Assembly (NCBI GenBank): GCA_963826695.1
Contig: CAWGXZ010000004.1
Span: 1,426,001 to 1,490,000, forward strand
Direction of reading: 5' to 3'
Origin: CAWGXZ01 sp963826695
Lineage (GTDB): Bacteria; Pseudomonadota; Gammaproteobacteria; Burkholderiales; Burkholderiaceae_C
Length of the DNA stretch: 64,000 nucleotides
Made by a program: the position numbers and the translations under genes. Shown here in pieces: positions 8,624 through 16,972 of the stretch. The notes under the pieces are model-generated. The model did not search any database. It was given only the letters and a program-made list of their open reading frames with translations, and was not told where the DNA came from. How positions within the stretch are numbered: the first letter of the stretch is position 1; every line of letters starts with the position of its first letter.

Positions 8624-9534
8624 GCGCCGAGCAGGCAGCGGGTTGGGATTGCCACGCCCACGTCATCGGTCCCTACGACCGCTTCCCTCTGGCCGCCGAC
8701 CGCAACCAGACACCTCCCGAAGCGCTCCTCGCCGACTACCTCGCATTGCTGCAGCGGCTGGGGCTGGCGAGCGGCGTTCTGGTCCACCCGAGCGCCTACG
8801 GCGCAGACCATTCGTTGCTGCTCGACGTACTTGCCACGCAGCCGAATTTGCGCGGCGTGGTCGTTGCGAGGCCGGGTACCTTTGGCGACCTGGCCCGACT
8901 GCGCGGCCAGGGCGTCCGCGCGGCGCGTTTCAGCCAGCGCAGTGGTCCCGGAGCCAATTTCCCGGGTAGCGCATCGTTCGACGATCTCGTGCAGTGCGCC
9001 AGCGCGCTGGCCGAGTCCGGACTGCACGCCGAGCTGTGGACCGATTGCAAGGCGCTGCCCGCGCTGGCCGAGCAGATCGAAAAGCTGCCGGTTCCGCTGG
9101 TGATCGACCACATGGGCGGCTTCGACGTTCGCGCCGGCGTCGACGAGCCGGGCTTCCGCACACTGCTCGGCCTGCTCGAGCGCGGCAAGGTCTACGTCAA
9201 GCTGTGCGTCTACCGCAACGTCCTCGGCGACATCGAAGCAGGGCGCCCATTCCACGAGGCAATGGTGCAGGCCAATCCCGAACGGCTCGTCTGGGGCAGC
9301 GACTGGCCGCACCTGCGCGTCGCACCGTGCCCGGACACGGCGGCATTGCTCGACGTGTTCAGGTCATGGACCGACGCCGTGACGGTCGATCGCATCCTCG
9401 TCGCCAACCCGAACACGCCTGTACCAATGAACGTCATGGGCGAGTCCTACATATCTTGGTCCAGCATGCCGACCAGCAGGCGCGGCAGCCCACCCGGGGA
9501 TGTAACCTCTCTCGACTACTCAGGCAGGGGCTGA
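8620..9534 (+). CDS. Amidohydrolase-2 family protein (PDC hydrolase/LigI-like) with aberrant C-terminus
   Basis: The TIM-barrel metal hydrolase starts at the ATG overlapping the upstream stop. DCHAH (H12, H14) gives the first metal-site motif, DHMGG a mid-barrel histidine, and VWGSDWPH the final aspartate. This pattern is shared with 2-pyrone-4,6-dicarboxylate hydrolase and related lactonases. Up to RILVANP, near residue 267, it follows the family; members normally end a few residues later with N-P-x-x-L-Y-x-F. Here about 37 unrelated residues follow, beginning TPVPMNV, up to the stop. The tail appears to come from foreign DNA joined at about 9415, near tRNA-Ser. The active site should be intact. 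Confidence 0.85.
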   Translation: MSAEQAAGWDCHAHVIGPYDRFPLAADRNQTPPEALLADYLALLQRLGLASGVLVHPSAYGADHSLLLDVLATQPNLRGVVVARPGTFGDLARLRGQGVRAARFSQRSGPGANFPGSASFDDLVQCASALAESGLHAELWTDCKALPALAEQIEKLPVPLVIDHMGGFDVRAGVDEPGFRTLLGLLERGKVYVKLCVYRNVLGDIEAGRPFHEAMVQANPERLVWGSDWPHLRVAPCPDTAALLDVFRSWTDAVTVDRILVANPNTPVPMNVMGESYISWSSMPTSRRGSPPGDVTSLDYSGRG

Positions 9535-9812
9535 GGGCTGCCACAGCATGCAGCGAGCTGCGCAGCAAAGAGCCCAACATCCAGTTCGTGGGCGGCAGGA
9601 CGCGGCACTTGGTGATGGCTAGCTCGCGGCGATCGGCAGGCGTAATGAAGCCACGCGCTATCAGGCGAGACCATGAAAGGCTCACTTGCGAGCCCTCACC
9701 AGTGGCCGCAGGCGTCAAGCCTACGCGGGTACAAAACGGGGTACAGCTTCAGAAGAAAACCCGACCAATTATGAGTTTCCTCTCATAAATCAGTAGGTTA
9801 CCAACAGCTATC
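9535..9812. other. Non-coding scar between the amidohydrolase and tRNA-Ser, possible integration relic
   Basis: No convincing gene is present in these 278 bases. The base composition is less GC-rich than the neighbours, especially from 9725 on. GGGTACA occurs twice (9727-9733 and 9739-9745), and a 7-bp hairpin TTATGAG/CTCATAA lies at 9769-9788. The stretch abuts the 3' end of the tRNA gene, where tRNA-targeting integrases insert. The adjoining protein tail is also non-homologous. It is most simply read as the remains of a lost or decayed insertion, but no integrase sequence is recognisable. Confidence 0.4.
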
Positions 9813-9903
9813 TGGCGGAGAGAGCGGGATTCGAACCCGCGGGGGGCTGTTAACCCCCACACGCTTTCCAGGCGTGCGACTTAAACCGCTCATCCATCTC
9901 TCC
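9813..9903 (-). tRNA. tRNA-Ser (anticodon GGA)
   Basis: On the minus strand the 91-base sequence begins GGAGAGATGGATGAG, pairs 5' GGAGAGA with 3' TCTCTCC, and ends with discriminator G and an encoded CCA. The anticodon arm CACGC-CTGGAAA-GCGTG gives anticodon GGA, which reads UCC and UCU. The long variable arm (GTGGGGGTTAACAGCCCCC) is typical of serine tRNAs, and the T arm GCGGGTTCGAATCCCGC is perfect. The 3' end faces the scarred region at 9535-9812. Confidence 0.97.
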
Positions 9904-9936
9904 GGGGCAGCGGATTCTAGTCGGCTGCTGTGCCGC

Positions 9937-10899
9937 TCAGCTGCGCGACGCCCCCGAGGTGACGATCGGCGACGCCGCCGGGTTCGTACCCGGGACCACC
10001 GGCGCCTTCCACACGGCCATCGCCGAGCCGATCAGCCCGGCGACATCGCCGAGGTGGCCCGGAACGATCATCGTGTTGTTCTTCTTTGCCAGTTCGGCGA
10101 ACGCCTCGACCGCCTTTTCGGCGACCTTCAGCCGGACGGCTTCCTCTCCGCCGGGTGCGACGATCGAAGCGGCGACCGTCCGGATCGCCTGCGCATTGGC
10201 CTCGGCGACGGCGACGATGGCGGCGGCTTCGCCCTGGGCCTTGTTGATGTCGGCCTGGCGCTCGCCTTCGGAGCGGGCGATCGATGCCTCGCGCTCGCCG
10301 GTGGCGATGTTGATCTGCTCCTGCTTGCGGCCTTCGGAGGCGGCAATCAGCGCGCGCTTCTCGCGCTCGGCCGTGATCTGCGCCTGCATCGACAGCAGGA
10401 TCGCCGCCGGCGGTGTCAGGTCCTTGATCTCGTAGCGCAGCACCTTGACGCCCCAGTTCTGCGCCGCGTCGTCGAGCGCACTGACGACCGATGCGTTGAT
10501 CGTGTCGCGCTCCTCGAAGGTCTTGTCGAGCTCCATCTTGCCGATCACCGACCGCAGCAGCGTCTGTGCCAGCTGGGTGATCGCCAGGATGTAGTTGCTC
10601 GAACCATAGCTGGCGCGCATCGGGTCGGTGACCTGGAAGTAGATGATGCCGTCGACCTGCAGCTGGGTGTTGTCGCGCGTGATGCAGACCTGGCTCGGCA
10701 CGTCGAGCGGAACTTCCTTGAGCGAATGCTTGTAGGCGACGCGCTCGATGAACGGGACGACGAACTTGAGCCCCGGCGTGAGCGTGCGGTCGTACTTGCC
10801 GAGCCGCTCGACGACGTAGGCGTTTTGCTGCGGCACGATCTTGATCGTCTGGACGACAAAGACCACCGCGACGACGAGCAGGATGAGGGCGACTTCCAT
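9937..10899 (-). CDS. SPFH/Band 7 (stomatin-like, QmcA-type) membrane protein
   Basis: The 320-residue protein has one N-terminal membrane helix (MEVALILLVVAVVFVVQTIK), then the SPFH domain with IVPQQNAYVVERLGKYDRTL and TPGLKFVVPFIERV. A long charged coiled coil follows (AEREKRALIAASEGRKQEQI through ANAQAIRTV). Family members such as QmcA and stomatin form large oligomeric rings in membrane microdomains and are linked to protease regulation. The start lies six bases after the NfeD-like gene, the usual partner, so the two form an operon. Confidence 0.92.
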   Translation of the reverse strand: MEVALILLVVAVVFVVQTIKIVPQQNAYVVERLGKYDRTLTPGLKFVVPFIERVAYKHSLKEVPLDVPSQVCITRDNTQLQVDGIIYFQVTDPMRASYGSSNYILAITQLAQTLLRSVIGKMELDKTFEERDTINASVVSALDDAAQNWGVKVLRYEIKDLTPPAAILLSMQAQITAEREKRALIAASEGRKQEQINIATGEREASIARSEGERQADINKAQGEAAAIVAVAEANAQAIRTVAASIVAPGGEEAVRLKVAEKAVEAFAELAKKNNTMIVPGHLGDVAGLIGSAMAVWKAPVVPGTNPAASPIVTSGASRS

Positions 10900-10905
10900 G
10901 GCGGT

Positions 10906-11379
10906 TCAGCTCCGGAGATGTTCGGTTTCGGTTTCGGCGTCGGTTTGCGACAGCGGCGTCAGCACCAGCCAGTTGCCTTCCACGGCGCTGATCCGGTGTT
11001 CGCCGGCTCCGGCGCGGCTGGCGGGCTCGAGCCGGGCCTGCCATTCGCTGCCGCGGTGCTGCACCCGGGCGGTGCCGTCGGCCGCCCAGCCGGCCACGAA
11101 GACGTGCGCGCCGATGTCGAGGTTGACGTCGCGGTTGGTTCGCGCCGGCTCGCTCGACGGATTGCGCGCGCGACGCAGGTGCCACAGCGCGGTGGCGCCG
11201 CCGCCGACGAGTGCCGCGGTGGTCATCTGCCCGGCCAGCCCCAGGCCGGCGTGCGCGGCGACCGCGGCGGCGACCATGCCGAGCGCCAGCATCAGCAGAT
11301 AAAAGGTCCCGGTCGCGACCTCGATTGCGACCGCCACACCGGCAGCGATCCACCAGCCGGTTGCCGCACTCCATTCCAT
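10906..11379 (-). CDS. NfeD-like membrane protein
   Basis: The 157-residue protein begins at the ATG at 11379, with AAGGAG eight bases upstream; thirteen further in-frame codons upstream are not used. The N-terminal half has two or three membrane helices (GWWIAAGVAVAIEV, FYLLMLALGMVAAAVAAHAG). The C-terminal half forms an OB-fold-like soluble domain (VNLDIGAHVFVAGWAADGTARVQHRGSEWQAR) as in NfeD proteins. It immediately precedes its expected SPFH partner. The pair probably organises inner-membrane microdomains. Confidence 0.88.
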   Translation of the reverse strand: MEWSAATGWWIAAGVAVAIEVATGTFYLLMLALGMVAAAVAAHAGLGLAGQMTTAALVGGGATALWHLRRARNPSSEPARTNRDVNLDIGAHVFVAGWAADGTARVQHRGSEWQARLEPASRAGAGEHRISAVEGNWLVLTPLSQTDAETETEHLRS

Positions 11380-11486
11380 CGAGGTTCTCCTTGGTCGCCG
11401 GGGGAGTTTAGGCGCCACCGGGCGATCGGCCGGCGAAGTCGCGTCCTACACTTCGCGCCTTTGCGCACGCCGCGACAGGGCCGTTC

Positions 11487-13751
11487 ATGCAGCGCTTCCA
11501 TTTCCCGATCGTCATCATCGACGAGGACTTCCGCTCGGAGAACAATTCCGGCCTCGGCATCCGCGCGCTTGCCGCGGCGATCGAGAAGGAGGGTTTCGAG
11601 GTCGTCGGCTCGACGAGCTACGGCGACCCGACGCAGTTCGCGCGCCAGCAAAGCCGCGCCAGCGCCTTCATCCTGTCGATCGACGACGAGGAGTTCACGC
11701 CCGGCCCCGAGCTCGACCCGGCGGTGCTCAACCTGCGCGGCTTCATCACCGAGATCCGCCGCAAGAACGCCGACATCCCGATCTACCTGTCGGGCGAGAC
11801 ACGCACCTCGCAGCACCTGCCGAACGACATCCTGCGCGAGCTGCACGGCTTCATCCACATGTTCGAGGACACGCCGGAGTTCGTCGCGAGGCACATCATC
11901 CGCGAGGCGCGCGATTACCTCGACGGCCTGGCGCCGCCGTTCTTCCGCGCCTTGCTCGGCTATGCGCGCGACGGCTCGTATTCCTGGCACTGCCCGGGCC
12001 ACTCGGGCGGCGTCGCCTTCCTGAAGAGCCCGATCGGGCAGATGTTCCACCAGTTCTTCGGCGAGAACATGCTGCGCGCCGACGTGTGCAATTCGGTCGA
12101 GGAGCTCGGCCAGCTGCTCGACCACACCGGCCCGATCGCCCAGAGCGAGCGCAATGCGGCGCGGATCTTCAACGCCGACCATTGCTTCTTCGTCACCAAC
12201 GGCACGAGCACGTCGAACAAGATGGTCTGGCACCACGCGGTCGCGCCCGGCGACGTGGTCGTGGTCGACCGCAACTGCCACAAGTCGATCCTGCATGCGA
12301 TCGCGATGACGGGATCGGTCCCGGTGTTCCTGCCGCCGACCCGCAACAACTACGGGATCATCGGCCCGATACCGCAGTCCGAGTTCTCCCCGGAGGCGAT
12401 CAAACGCAAGATCGCCCGCAACCCGCTGCTGGCGGATGTCGATCCGGAGACGGTCAAGCCGCGCATCCTGACGCTGACGCAGAGCACCTACGACGGCGTG
12501 CTCTACAACACCGAGACCATCAAGCGCTCGCTCGACGGCTACATCGACACGCTGCACTTCGACGAAGCCTGGTTGCCGCATGCGGCGTTCCACCGCTTCT
12601 ACGGCACCTTTCATTCGATGGGCAAGAACCGGCAGCGGCCGCACGACCAGCTGGTCTTCGCGACCCAGTCGACGCACAAGCTGCTCGCCGGCATCAGCCA
12701 GGCGTCGCAGGTGCTGGTGCAGGATTCGCAGACGCGCAAGCTCGACCGGCACCTGTTCAACGAGGCGTACCTGATGCACACCTCGACCAGCCCGCAGTAC
12801 GCGATCATCGCCTCGTGCGACGTCGCCGCCGCCATGATGGAGGCGCCCGGCGGGCCGGCGCTGGTGGAGGAGAGCATTCTCGAGGCGCTCGATTTCCGCC
12901 GGGCGATGCGCAAGGTCGAGGGCGACTACGGCGCCGACGACTGGTGGTTCACGGTGTGGGGGCCCGACGAAATCGCCGAGGAGGGAATCGGCGACTCGTC
13001 CGACTGGGTGTTGCAGGCGGGCGACGAGTGGCACGGCTTCGGTCAGCTGGCCGACGGCTTCAACCTGCTCGACCCGATCAAGAGCACGATCATCACGCCG
13101 GGCCTGGATCTCTCCGGCAAGTTCGCCGCCACCGGAATACCCGCCTCGATCGTCACCAAGTACCTGGCGGAGCACGGCATCGTCGTCGAGAAGACGGGTC
13201 TCTATTCGTTCTTCATCATGTTCACCATCGGCATCACCAAGGGCCGGTGGAACACGCTGCTTGCTGCGCTGCAGCAGTTCAAGGACGAATACGACCGCAA
13301 CACGCCGATGTGGCGGGTGCTGCCCGACTTCGTCGCCAAGTTCCCGCGCTACGAGCGCGTCGGCCTGCGCGAGCTGAGCCAGAGCATCCACGAGGCGTAT
13401 GCGCGCAGCGACATCGCCCGGCTGACCACCGAGATGTACCTGTCAGACCTGCATCCGGCGATGAAGCCGAGCGACGCCTACGCGCACATTGCGCATCGCA
13501 AGACCGACCGGGTGCCGATCGACGACCTGGAAGGGCGCATCACCACGTCCCTGCTCACACCCTATCCGCCGGGCATCCCGCTGCTGATCCCGGGTGAGCG
13601 CTTCAACCGCCGCATCGTCGATTTCCTGCAGTTCACCCGCTCGTTCAACAGTGCGTTCCCGGGGTTCGATACCGACGTCCACGGGCTGGTCGAGCACGAC
13701 ATCGACGCGTCGAGCTACGCCTACTTCGTCGATTGCGTGCGGGAGGACTGA
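11487..13751 (+). CDS. Arginine/lysine/ornithine decarboxylase (biodegradative, PLP-dependent, fold type I)
   Basis: At 754 residues this matches the length of the acid-induced decarboxylases (AdiA about 755). The N-terminal wing domain (FPIVIIDEDFRSENNSGLGI) is a receiver-like fold. The PLP domain contains HFDEAWLPHAAFH and STHK with the Schiff-base lysine at residue 398, followed by LLAGISQAS. The C-terminal domain is complete. AdiA-like family identity is likely, but arginine, lysine and ornithine specificity cannot be fixed by eye. No amino-acid/amine antiporter is adjacent, so acid resistance is not proven; it may simply feed polyamines into the Puu-like cluster 21 kb away. Confidence 0.92.
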   Translation: MQRFHFPIVIIDEDFRSENNSGLGIRALAAAIEKEGFEVVGSTSYGDPTQFARQQSRASAFILSIDDEEFTPGPELDPAVLNLRGFITEIRRKNADIPIYLSGETRTSQHLPNDILRELHGFIHMFEDTPEFVARHIIREARDYLDGLAPPFFRALLGYARDGSYSWHCPGHSGGVAFLKSPIGQMFHQFFGENMLRADVCNSVEELGQLLDHTGPIAQSERNAARIFNADHCFFVTNGTSTSNKMVWHHAVAPGDVVVVDRNCHKSILHAIAMTGSVPVFLPPTRNNYGIIGPIPQSEFSPEAIKRKIARNPLLADVDPETVKPRILTLTQSTYDGVLYNTETIKRSLDGYIDTLHFDEAWLPHAAFHRFYGTFHSMGKNRQRPHDQLVFATQSTHKLLAGISQASQVLVQDSQTRKLDRHLFNEAYLMHTSTSPQYAIIASCDVAAAMMEAPGGPALVEESILEALDFRRAMRKVEGDYGADDWWFTVWGPDEIAEEGIGDSSDWVLQAGDEWHGFGQLADGFNLLDPIKSTIITPGLDLSGKFAATGIPASIVTKYLAEHGIVVEKTGLYSFFIMFTIGITKGRWNTLLAALQQFKDEYDRNTPMWRVLPDFVAKFPRYERVGLRELSQSIHEAYARSDIARLTTEMYLSDLHPAMKPSDAYAHIAHRKTDRVPIDDLEGRITTSLLTPYPPGIPLLIPGERFNRRIVDFLQFTRSFNSAFPGFDTDVHGLVEHDIDASSYAYFVDCVRED

Positions 13752-13768
13752 GTCGCGCGCCGGGTGGG

Positions 13769-13799
13769 CGCCTGCAGCGGTGAACGGGCCGTGCAGGCG
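13769..13799. terminator. Hairpin between the convergent decarboxylase and fabI genes
   Basis: CGCCTGCA (13769-13776) pairs with TGCAGGCG (13792-13799) around a 15-base loop. It fills the 59-base gap between two converging stop codons and may act as a shared terminator. No T tract follows on either strand. Confidence 0.4.
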
Positions 13800-13810
13800 T
13801 CGCGGCGGGG

Positions 13811-14596
13811 CTAACCGGCGTCGGCGATTCCCATCGCGTGGCTGAAGCCACCGTCGACGTAGGTGATCTCCGAGGTCACGCCGGCGGCGAGGTCCGACAG
13901 CAGGAACGCCGCCACGTTGCCCACATCGTCGATCGTGACGTTGCGGCCGATCGGTGACTGGCTGGCCACCGCGTCGAGCATCTTGCCGAAGCCCTTGATG
14001 CCGGACGCCGCCAAGGTCTTGATCGGTCCGGCAGAGATGGCGTTGACCCGCACGCCCTTCGGGCCGACGCTGGTCGCCAGATAGCGCACGCTGGCTTCGA
14101 GCGATGCCTTGGCCAGCCCCATGGTGTTGTAGTTCGGCACGCTGCGCAGGGCACCGAGGTAGCTGAGCGTGAGCAGTGCCGCACCGGGGCGCAGCCTCGG
14201 AAGCGCCGACTTCGCCATCGCCGGGAAGCTGTAGGCCGAGATGTCGTGGGCGATCCGGAACGCGTCGCGCGACAGGCCGTCGAGGAAGTCGCCGCCGATC
14301 GCCTCGCGCGGCGCGAAGCCGATCGCATGGACGAAACCGTCGAACTCGGGCCAGCTTTCACCGAGGCGCGCGAACATCGCCTCGATCTGCGCGTCGTCGG
14401 CGACATCGCAGTCGAATACCAGGGACGAGTCGAACTCCCGGGCGAAACCTTCGATCCGCTCGCGAAACCGTTCGCCGACATAGCTGAAGGCGAGCTCGGC
14501 GCCCTCGCGGCGACAGGCGCGGGCGATTCCGTAGGCGATCGAGCGGTTGGAGAGAACGCCCGTGATCAGCAGCCGCTTGCCAGCCAGAAAACCCAT
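13811..14596 (-). CDS. fabI: Enoyl-[acyl-carrier-protein] reductase [NADH]
   Basis: The 261-residue protein catalyses the last step of each fatty-acid elongation cycle, reducing enoyl-ACP with NADH. The cofactor loop is GVLSNRSIAYGIA. The catalytic residues fall at exactly the E. coli positions: Y146 (LSYLG), Y156 (YNTMG) and K163. G93 in AIGFAPR, where triclosan-resistance changes occur, is unmodified. AGGATTGGC precedes the ATG. The gene is divergent from the rimP operon and convergent with the decarboxylase. Confidence 0.97.
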   Translation of the reverse strand: MGFLAGKRLLITGVLSNRSIAYGIARACRREGAELAFSYVGERFRERIEGFAREFDSSLVFDCDVADDAQIEAMFARLGESWPEFDGFVHAIGFAPREAIGGDFLDGLSRDAFRIAHDISAYSFPAMAKSALPRLRPGAALLTLSYLGALRSVPNYNTMGLAKASLEASVRYLATSVGPKGVRVNAISAGPIKTLAASGIKGFGKMLDAVASQSPIGRNVTIDDVGNVAAFLLSDLAAGVTSEITYVDGGFSHAMGIADAG

Positions 14597-14683
14597 GCCA
14601 ATCCTGCGAGTGGTCGAAGCTGCCGATTCTCACATGGCGTCCACCGGACGCGCCCTCGCCAGCGCCCGAGGGACCCGACCACG

Positions 14684-14712
14684 TTGCTACGACCGGCTCT
14701 GCACAGTACAAT
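14684..14712 (+). promoter_or_regulatory. Sigma-70 promoter of the rimP-nusA-infB operon
   Basis: TTGCTA at 14684-14689 and TACAAT at 14707-14712 are separated by exactly 17 bases, a near-consensus -35/-10 pair. Transcription would start near 14719, just upstream of the attenuator hairpin. No other comparable promoter is visible before rimP. Confidence 0.75.
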
Positions 14713-14734
14713 GCCGTTTTTCCGAGAGAGCTGC

Positions 14735-14764
14735 ACGGGCGGATTCTTCCAGCCCGTTTTTTTT
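14735..14764 (+). terminator. Leader terminator / attenuator upstream of rimP
   Basis: ACGGGC (14735-14740), an 11-base loop and GCCCGT (14752-14757) are followed by an unbroken run of eight T. This is a textbook intrinsic terminator about 16 bases after the predicted transcription start and before the first gene of the operon. It must be read through for rimP, nusA and infB to be expressed, so it looks like an attenuator. Premature terminators before rimP have been described in other proteobacteria (rimP leader); homology to that motif is not established here. Confidence 0.7.
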
Positions 14765-14839
14765 GCTCGAACGGATATGAACAGTGGCGCGAAGAGCCTG
14801 CGGGCGGCTTCGTGTCGGAACCGAAAGACGCTGCAACAC

Positions 14840-15436
14840 GTGAATTGGCTTGACGCGGTTGACCGCACTGTGACCGCTCTGGGGTACGAACTCGTCGACA
14901 GCGAGCGCAGTGCGCGGGGGCTGGTGCGCATCTACATCGACCGCAAGGTCGGTCAGGCGTACGACACGGGCCCCGGCGAGTTCATCACCGTCGACGACTG
15001 CGAGAAGGTCACGCGGCAGCTGCAGCACGTGCTCGAAGTCGAGGGCTGCGCCTACGAGCGGCTGGAGGTCTCTTCGCCGGGGCTCGACCGGCCTCTGAAG
15101 CGGCCTGCCGACTATCGGCGCTTCGCCGGTCAGGAGATCGAGCTGACCCTGAAGATGCCGTTCCAGGGGCGCAAGAAGTATCAAGGCTCGCTGCAGCCGG
15201 TCGGCGCTGCCGACGGCACGGCGCCGGGCACCGAGGGCGAAGCGGACGCCACGCTCTGGCGGCTGGTGTTCGCCGATGGCAAGGTCGAGCGCGAACTGAC
15301 CTTTGCGGTGCATGAAGTGAAAGAAGCCCGGCTGGTTCCGGTAATTGATTTCAAGGGCAGGCGTGCCAAGCCTGCTGCGGCGCAGTCCGTCGAGCCGCCT
15401 GTTGCTGACCTAGAAGACGGAGGGCCCAAACAATGA
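14840..15436 (+). CDS. rimP: Ribosome maturation factor RimP
   Basis: RimP assists 30S subunit maturation. The 198-residue reading from the GTG at 14840 begins VNWLDAVDRTVTALGYELVD, matching the family start. The in-frame ATG at 14777 would add 21 residues (MNSGAKSLRAASCRNRK...) without homology, so I prefer the GTG, though its Shine-Dalgarno is weak. LSPGLDRPL-type sequence (SSPGLDRPLKRPADYRRFAG) and the C-terminal SH3-like domain are present. The C-terminus is slightly longer than in E. coli. The stop overlaps the nusA ATG. Confidence 0.88.
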   Translation: MNWLDAVDRTVTALGYELVDSERSARGLVRIYIDRKVGQAYDTGPGEFITVDDCEKVTRQLQHVLEVEGCAYERLEVSSPGLDRPLKRPADYRRFAGQEIELTLKMPFQGRKKYQGSLQPVGAADGTAPGTEGEADATLWRLVFADGKVERELTFAVHEVKEARLVPVIDFKGRRAKPAAAQSVEPPVADLEDGGPKQ

Positions 15437-16920
15437 ATCGCGAACTGTTGATGCTGGTGGACGCCATCTCGCGCGAGAAGAGCGTCGATCTGGAAGTCGT
15501 TTTCGGCGCAGTCGAAGCCGCGCTGGCTTCGGCCTCGAAGAAGCTGCAGGGCGGCGAGGTCGACGTGCGCGTGACCGTCGACCGCGAAACCGGCGAGTAC
15601 GAGACCTTCCGCCGCTGGCACGTCGTTCCCAACGAGGCCGGCCTGCAGTTGCCCGATTCGGAAGTTCTGCTGTTCGAGGCCCAGGAGCAGATTGCCGACA
15701 TCGAGGTCGACGACTACATCGAGGAGCAGATCGAATCGGTGTCGATCGGGCGGATCGGTGCCCAGGCGGCGAAGCAGGTGATCCTGCAGAAGATCCGCGA
15801 CGCCGAGCGCGAGCAGCTGCTGCACGACTTCATGTCGCGCGGCGAAAAGATCTTCGTCGGAACGGTCAAGCGCCTCGACAAGGGCGACGTCATCGTCGAG
15901 TCGGGGCGGGTCGAAGGCCGCTTGCGGCGCAGCGAAATGATTCCGAAGGAAAACCTTCGCATCGGCGACCGGGCGCGGGCCTACATCCTCGAAGTCGACA
16001 CGACGCTGCGCGGTCCGCAGATCATTCTGTCGCGCAGCGCGCCGGGCTTCATGAAGGAGCTGTTCCGCCAGGAAGTGCCCGAGATCGAACAGGGCCTGCT
16101 CGAGATCAAGTCGTGCGCCCGCGATCCCGGCTCGCGCGCCAAGATCGCGGTGCAGTCGCACGACAAGCGGGTCGATCCGATCGGCACCTGCGTCGGCGTG
16201 CGCGGCTCGCGTGTCAATGCGGTCAGCAACGAGATCGCCGGCGAGCGGGTCGACATCGTGCTCTGGTCGGAGGACCCGGCGCAGTTCGTCATCGGCGCGC
16301 TGGCGCCGGCCAATGTGCAGTCGATCGTCGTCGACGAGGAACGCCACGCCATGGACGTGGTGGTCGACGAGGAGAATCTCGCCATCGCCATCGGCCGGGG
16401 CGGGCAGAACGTCCGGCTGGCCTCGGAAATGACCGGCTGGCGCATCAACATCATGACCGCCGAGGAATCGGCCGACAAGCAGGCGGCGGAGACCGACAGC
16501 GTTCGCGCCCTGTTCGTCGACAAGCTCGATGTCGATGCCGAGGTCGCCGACATCCTGATTGCCGAGGGCTTCGCCAGCCTCGAGGAAGTCGCCTACGTGC
16601 CGATGCAGGAAATGCTCGAGATCGAAGGCTTCGACGAAGACACGGTCACCGAGCTGCGTACGCGCGCCAAGGACGCTTTGCTGACGATGGAAATCGCCCG
16701 CGAGGAGAACGTCGACGATGTCTCGCAGGATCTGCGCGATCTCGATGGCCTGAGCGGCGAGCTGATCGCCCGGCTGGCCGACGGTGGCGTTCATACCCGC
16801 GACGAGCTGGCCGACCTGGCGGTCGACGAGTTGACCGAATTGGCCGGGCTCGACGAGGAGCGCGCCAAGGCAGTGATCATGAAAGCGCGCGAGCACTGGT
16901 TCGCGGCCGAGAAGGTCTGA
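15433..16920 (+). CDS. nusA: Transcription termination/antitermination factor NusA
   Basis: With 495 residues it equals the E. coli protein. In order: the N-terminal RNA-polymerase-binding domain (MNRELLMLVDAISREKSVDL), an S1 domain (about 135-200), KH1 and KH2 (GTCVGVRGSRVNAVSNEIAGE; LAIAIGRGGQNVRLAS), and two C-terminal acidic repeat domains with helix-hairpin-helix character (ILIAEGFASLEEVAYV; LADGGVHTRDELADLAV). It binds RNA polymerase and modulates pausing, termination and antitermination. It is coupled to rimP by ATGA and may feed back on the leader terminator. Confidence 0.98.
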   Translation: MNRELLMLVDAISREKSVDLEVVFGAVEAALASASKKLQGGEVDVRVTVDRETGEYETFRRWHVVPNEAGLQLPDSEVLLFEAQEQIADIEVDDYIEEQIESVSIGRIGAQAAKQVILQKIRDAEREQLLHDFMSRGEKIFVGTVKRLDKGDVIVESGRVEGRLRRSEMIPKENLRIGDRARAYILEVDTTLRGPQIILSRSAPGFMKELFRQEVPEIEQGLLEIKSCARDPGSRAKIAVQSHDKRVDPIGTCVGVRGSRVNAVSNEIAGERVDIVLWSEDPAQFVIGALAPANVQSIVVDEERHAMDVVVDEENLAIAIGRGGQNVRLASEMTGWRINIMTAEESADKQAAETDSVRALFVDKLDVDAEVADILIAEGFASLEEVAYVPMQEMLEIEGFDEDTVTELRTRAKDALLTMEIAREENVDDVSQDLRDLDGLSGELIARLADGGVHTRDELADLAVDELTELAGLDEERAKAVIMKAREHWFAAEKV

Positions 16921-16972
16921 CGGCGCCGAGCGCCGCACGGACCCCGCAAGACCCAAGCAAGGATTCAAACAA

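Noticed and set aside
11292..13391. 699-codon minus-strand frame opposite the decarboxylase
   Set aside because: Antisense to a clearly conserved PLP enzyme, with no domain of its own.
14777..14839. Upstream ATG start for rimP
   Set aside because: It would add 21 residues with no family similarity just past the leader terminator. The GTG at 14840 matches the normal RimP start.
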